Positions 61,356-64,000 of a stretch of 64,000 bases of DNA are shown piece after piece (the first letter of the stretch is position 1; every line of letters starts with the position of its first letter). The notes under the pieces are model-generated. The model worked only from the letters and a program-made list of their open reading frames with translations, was not told the origin of the DNA and did no database searches. The stretch comes from Deltaproteobacteria bacterium HGW-Deltaproteobacteria-8 (GTDB lineage: Bacteria > Desulfobacterota > Desulfovibrionia > Desulfovibrionales > Desulfovibrionaceae). Where the stretch lies: positions 211,442 through 275,441 of the forward strand of contig PHAR01000009.1 in NCBI GenBank assembly GCA_002840405.1. Reading direction: 5' to 3'. Made by a program: the position numbers and the translations under genes.

Positions 61356-61711
61356 GTGAACACCCCTTTCGCCCAGAAGTAGATAATGGCAAGAGCAAGC
61401 ACAAACAGGAAGATGAACATCTCCAGGAAGGGCAGCCAGCCCTCGGTTGCGCGGTACACCGTGGCCACCGGGAACAGGTACAGCACGTCCACGTCGAACG
61501 CCAAGAACAGCAGGGCGTAGACGTAGTAGTTTATGCCGAACCGGGTCCAGGAGCCCCCATAGGGACGCATGCCGCACTCGTACGGCATGCCCATGTCGCC
61601 GCCGCGCGCCCGTGGCGCCACCAGGTACGACAGGATGAGCGGGCCGCCTGCGAAAAGCAGACCCCCGATCAGGAACAGGATGATGGCCAAATGCAGCCAG
61701 CTAAAGACCAT
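61334..61711 (-). CDS. nuoA: Complex I subunit A
   Basis: 125 aa from ATG 61711, with GGGAGGG upstream. Three helices; [20 protein letters not shown] and [15 protein letters not shown] are the family motifs. It is the first gene of the operon; no nuoE/F/G genes are present, so NADH is probably not the direct donor. Confidence 0.95.
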   Translation of the reverse strand: MVFSWLHLAIILFLIGGLLFAGGPLILSYLVAPRARGGDMGMPYECGMRPYGGSWTRFGINYYVYALLFLAFDVDVLYLFPVATVYRATEGWLPFLEMFIFLFVLALAIIYFWAKGVFTWPRKVS

Positions 61712-62033
61712 AGCCCTCCCCCTTCGACAAATTCGGCCCGAAAAACCGAGCCTTTGACCAAACTTTAAAAAATGATGCCCCCTTTTGCCCGGACTTGCCA
61801 AAGACGTCAACCCCTCTAGTGGAATTTCGAGTCTTTCTTGCCCCGCCTCCCCTTGCTTTTGGGGTGATAACAGCCGACAATACATACGCTTATTTTTTCA
61901 CAAATAGAGAGACCGGAGACGGACCCCGGCGCTGGCCGAGTGCCAAAACAGCCCTGTCGCGGCCTTGTGCTGGGTCCTGATTTTGCTTACAACTCCGCTC
62001 TGATTGCAGACACCTCTAGCCACAGGAGAGTTC
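61712..62033. other. Divergent control region between nuoA and the UXS gene
   Basis: About 320 bases without a supported gene, clearly more AT-rich than the flanks (for instance around 61763-61775 and 61888-61910). It must contain promoters for the leftward complex I operon and the rightward sugar gene. I cannot pick convincing -35/-10 pairs. Confidence 0.6.
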
Positions 62034-62981
62034 ATGGGCCAGAATAAGCGCATTCTCGTCACCGGCGGGTCCGGCTTTTTGGGCTCGCACCTGTGCGCGC
62101 GCCTGCTTGATGGCGGGCACGACGTGCTCTGCGTGGACAACTACTTCACCGGCAGCAAGGAGAACATCCGCCGCCTTCTGCCCCACCCCTGCTTCGAGAT
62201 GTTGCGCCACGACGTGACCTTCCCGCTCTACGTCGAGGTCGACGAGATCTACAACCTGGCCTGCCCGGCCTCGCCCATCCACTACCAGCACGACCCCGTG
62301 CAGACCACCAAGACGAGCGTGCACGGCGCCATCAACATGCTCGGCCTGGCCAAGCGCATCAAGGCCAAGATCATGCAGGCCAGCACATCTGAGGTCTACG
62401 GCGACCCCAGCGTCCACCCCCAGGTGGAGAGCTACTGGGGCAACGTCAACCCCATCGGCCCGCGCGCCTGCTACGACGAGGGCAAGCGCTGCGCCGAGAC
62501 GCTGTTTTTCGACTACCACCGCCAGCACAAGCTGCGCATCAAGGTGGCGCGCATCTTCAACACGTATGGCCCGAACATGGCCATCAATGACGGCCGCGTG
62601 GTCTCAAACTTCATCGTCCAGGCCTTGAAGGGCGAGGACATCACCGTGTACGGCGAGGGCAACCAGACCCGCTCCTTCTGCTACGTGGACGATCTGGTGG
62701 AGGGCTTCATCCGGCTCATGGGCACCCCGGACGAGTTCACCGGCCCCATGAACCTGGGCAACCCGGTGGAGTTCACCATTCTCCAGCTGGCCGAGACCGT
62801 CATCCGCATGATCGGCTCCAAGTCGCGCATCGTGCACAACCCCCTGCCCCAGGACGACCCCACCCAGCGCCAGCCGGACATCACCCTGGCCCGCCAGGTC
62901 ATGGGCTGGGAGCCCAAGACCAAGCTGGAGGACGGGCTGGTCAAAACCATCGCCTACTTCCGCCAGACACTGGGACTCTAA
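62034..62981 (+). CDS. UDP-glucuronate decarboxylase (UDP-xylose synthase)
   Basis: 315 aa from ATG 62034, with AGGAG seven bases upstream. Rossmann [31 protein letters not shown], and the catalytic Ser/Tyr/Lys in [11 protein letters not shown] and [24 protein letters not shown] and [13 protein letters not shown] complete the UXS pattern. It makes UDP-xylose from UDP-glucuronate for surface polysaccharide. The asparagine synthase gene begins 18 bases downstream. Confidence 0.93.
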   Translation: MGQNKRILVTGGSGFLGSHLCARLLDGGHDVLCVDNYFTGSKENIRRLLPHPCFEMLRHDVTFPLYVEVDEIYNLACPASPIHYQHDPVQTTKTSVHGAINMLGLAKRIKAKIMQASTSEVYGDPSVHPQVESYWGNVNPIGPRACYDEGKRCAETLFFDYHRQHKLRIKVARIFNTYGPNMAINDGRVVSNFIVQALKGEDITVYGEGNQTRSFCYVDDLVEGFIRLMGTPDEFTGPMNLGNPVEFTILQLAETVIRMIGSKSRIVHNPLPQDDPTQRQPDITLARQVMGWEPKTKLEDGLVKTIAYFRQTLGL

Positions 62982-62999
62982 GGCGCGAGCGATCCAGGC

Positions 63000-64000
63000 A
63001 TGTGCGGCATCTGCGGACACGCCAGCCCGGCGAAAGGCGCCGACTCCAGAGGCGCGGACCGGAACGCCCTGGCGTCCATGCTGGCGCTTCTTGGCCACCG
63101 GGGGCCGGACCAGACGGATTCCTGGGCTGACGCCGACGGGGCCGTGGCTCTCGGCCACACCCGCCTGTCCATCCTGGACCTGGACCCGCGCGCGGGCCAG
63201 CCCATGCATGACCCGCACACCGGCAACGTCATCGTCTTCAACGGCGAGATCTACAACTTCCGCGCGCTTCGCGCGGTTCTGGAAGAACAGGGCGAGGTCT
63301 TCCGCACCACCGGCGACACCGAGGTGCTGCTGGCGCTTTACCGCGTGCACGGCCAGGACTGCCTGCCCATGCTGCGCGGCATGTTCGCCTTTGCCCTGTG
63401 GGACGCCGCCAAGGGCGAGCTGTTCCTGGCCCGCGACCGCCTGGGCAAGAAGCCCCTGGTCTACTTCGACGGACCCCGCGGCCTTGTCTTCGCCTCGGAG
63501 ATCCGCGCCCTGCGCGCGCACCCGCTCTGCCCGGCCCAGGGCTCCGTGGCCGGGCTCGACCCCGAGGCGCTGGACCTCTACCTGAGCCTGGGCTACGTGC
63601 CCGCGCCCCGGACCATCCTGCGCGGCGTGGCCAAGCTGCCGCCCGCCCATTGCGCCGTGTACGGCAAGGACGGCCTGCGCATCCGGCGCTGGTGGGACGT
63701 GGACTACCGGGCCAAGATCGACGTGACCGAGGCCGAGGCCCTGGACCTGGCCTGGGAAACCTTGCGCGAGAGCGTGCGCCTGCGCCTGGAGTCCGACGTG
63801 CCGCTGGGCCTGTTGCTCTCCGGCGGGGTGGACTCGAGCCTGGTGGCCGCCGTGCTGGCCGACCTGTGCCCCGGCCAGGCGCGGGCCTTCACCGTGGGCT
63901 TTGACGAGAAGAAGTACAACGAGCTGCCCCACGCCCAGGCCGTGGCCAATCACCTGGGCCTCAACCTGACCTTTGAGATCATGCCGCCAGCCACCCTGGA
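63000..64000 (+). CDS. asnB: Asparagine synthase (glutamine-hydrolysing), N-terminal part
   Basis: About 333 codons, running off the window. Cys2 nucleophile in MCGICGHASP, GHRGPDQTDSW, FNGEIYNFRALR and TTGDTEVLLALY form the Ntn glutaminase. LLLSGGVDSSLVAAVLADL is the synthetase PP-loop. Its place beside a UDP-xylose synthase suggests an amidotransferase in polysaccharide synthesis rather than housekeeping asparagine supply. Confidence 0.92.
   Translation, partial: MCGICGHASPAKGADSRGADRNALASMLALLGHRGPDQTDSWADADGAVALGHTRLSILDLDPRAGQPMHDPHTGNVIVFNGEIYNFRALRAVLEEQGEVFRTTGDTEVLLALYRVHGQDCLPMLRGMFAFALWDAAKGELFLARDRLGKKPLVYFDGPRGLVFASEIRALRAHPLCPAQGSVAGLDPEALDLYLSLGYVPAPRTILRGVAKLPPAHCAVYGKDGLRIRRWWDVDYRAKIDVTEAEALDLAWETLRESVRLRLESDVPLGLLLSGGVDSSLVAAVLADLCPGQARAFTVGFDEKKYNELPHAQAVANHLGLNLTFEIMPPATL

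Overview
The window is high-GC chromosomal DNA that I read as a sulfate-reducing member of the Desulfovibrionaceae/Desulfovibrionales. The evidence is a GAK-type operon (HprK-like kinase, ATP-grasp, CofD-like and XXXCH proteins), a receptor carrying a hemerythrin domain, a complex I operon without nuoE/F/G, and the general protein style. No rRNA, tRNA or CRISPR array was found.

Host backbone, left (1-9319): a truncated secreted caspase-fold protein, an NtrC/NtrX-type sigma-54 activator, a REC-PAS-HD-GYP regulator, an SDR epimerase, lepA, lepB, a secreted M6-like protein with an altered zinc motif, and the 5' half of comM.

Tn7-like transposon (9320-30585, 21,266 bp): it interrupts comM at codon resolution. 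It starts TGTGAC, ends TGACA and is flanked by a 5-bp duplication GCGGG. Removing the element and one GCGGG restores the ComM reading frame across the junction. The right end carries a tightly coupled leftward operon: tnsA, tnsB, tnsC, tniQ, a zinc-finger TniE-like gene and two small related ORFs. A TnsE-like gene sits alone at the far left end. The cargo is lower in GC and mosaic. It holds (i) a ubiquitin-like conjugation operon (tandem Ubl, E2-like, JAB/JAMM peptidase, E1/ThiF); (ii) a divergent XRE repressor, ImmA/IrrE protease and exonuclease I operon resembling CapH/CapP control; (iii) a HEPN-like gene; (iv) a secreted DNase II; and (v) a base-chemistry cassette: a small Gly-Gly-starting protein, a PfkB kinase fused to a nucleoside 2-deoxyribosyltransferase, a QueC-like enzyme, an OGG-like DNA glycosylase and a D12-class adenine methylase. 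Module (v) is the best candidate for an undescribed system.

Host backbone, right (30586-64000): the comM 3' half, a hemerythrin chemoreceptor, a CDF metal transporter with three C-terminal repeats, a Cache-GGDEF diguanylate cyclase, and an eight-gene leftward operon in which six GAK-system genes lie between aroL and aroC. Next come a YchF-like GTPase, a ferredoxin, an MFS transporter, a FapA/DUF342 protein and an HsdR-N-like protein. A 13-gene complex I operon (A-B-C-D-H-I-J-K, an extra MrpD-like subunit, a small membrane protein, L-like, M, N) follows. The window ends with UDP-glucuronate decarboxylase and a truncated asparagine synthase. Long perfect hairpins recur after comM and after the ferredoxin gene.
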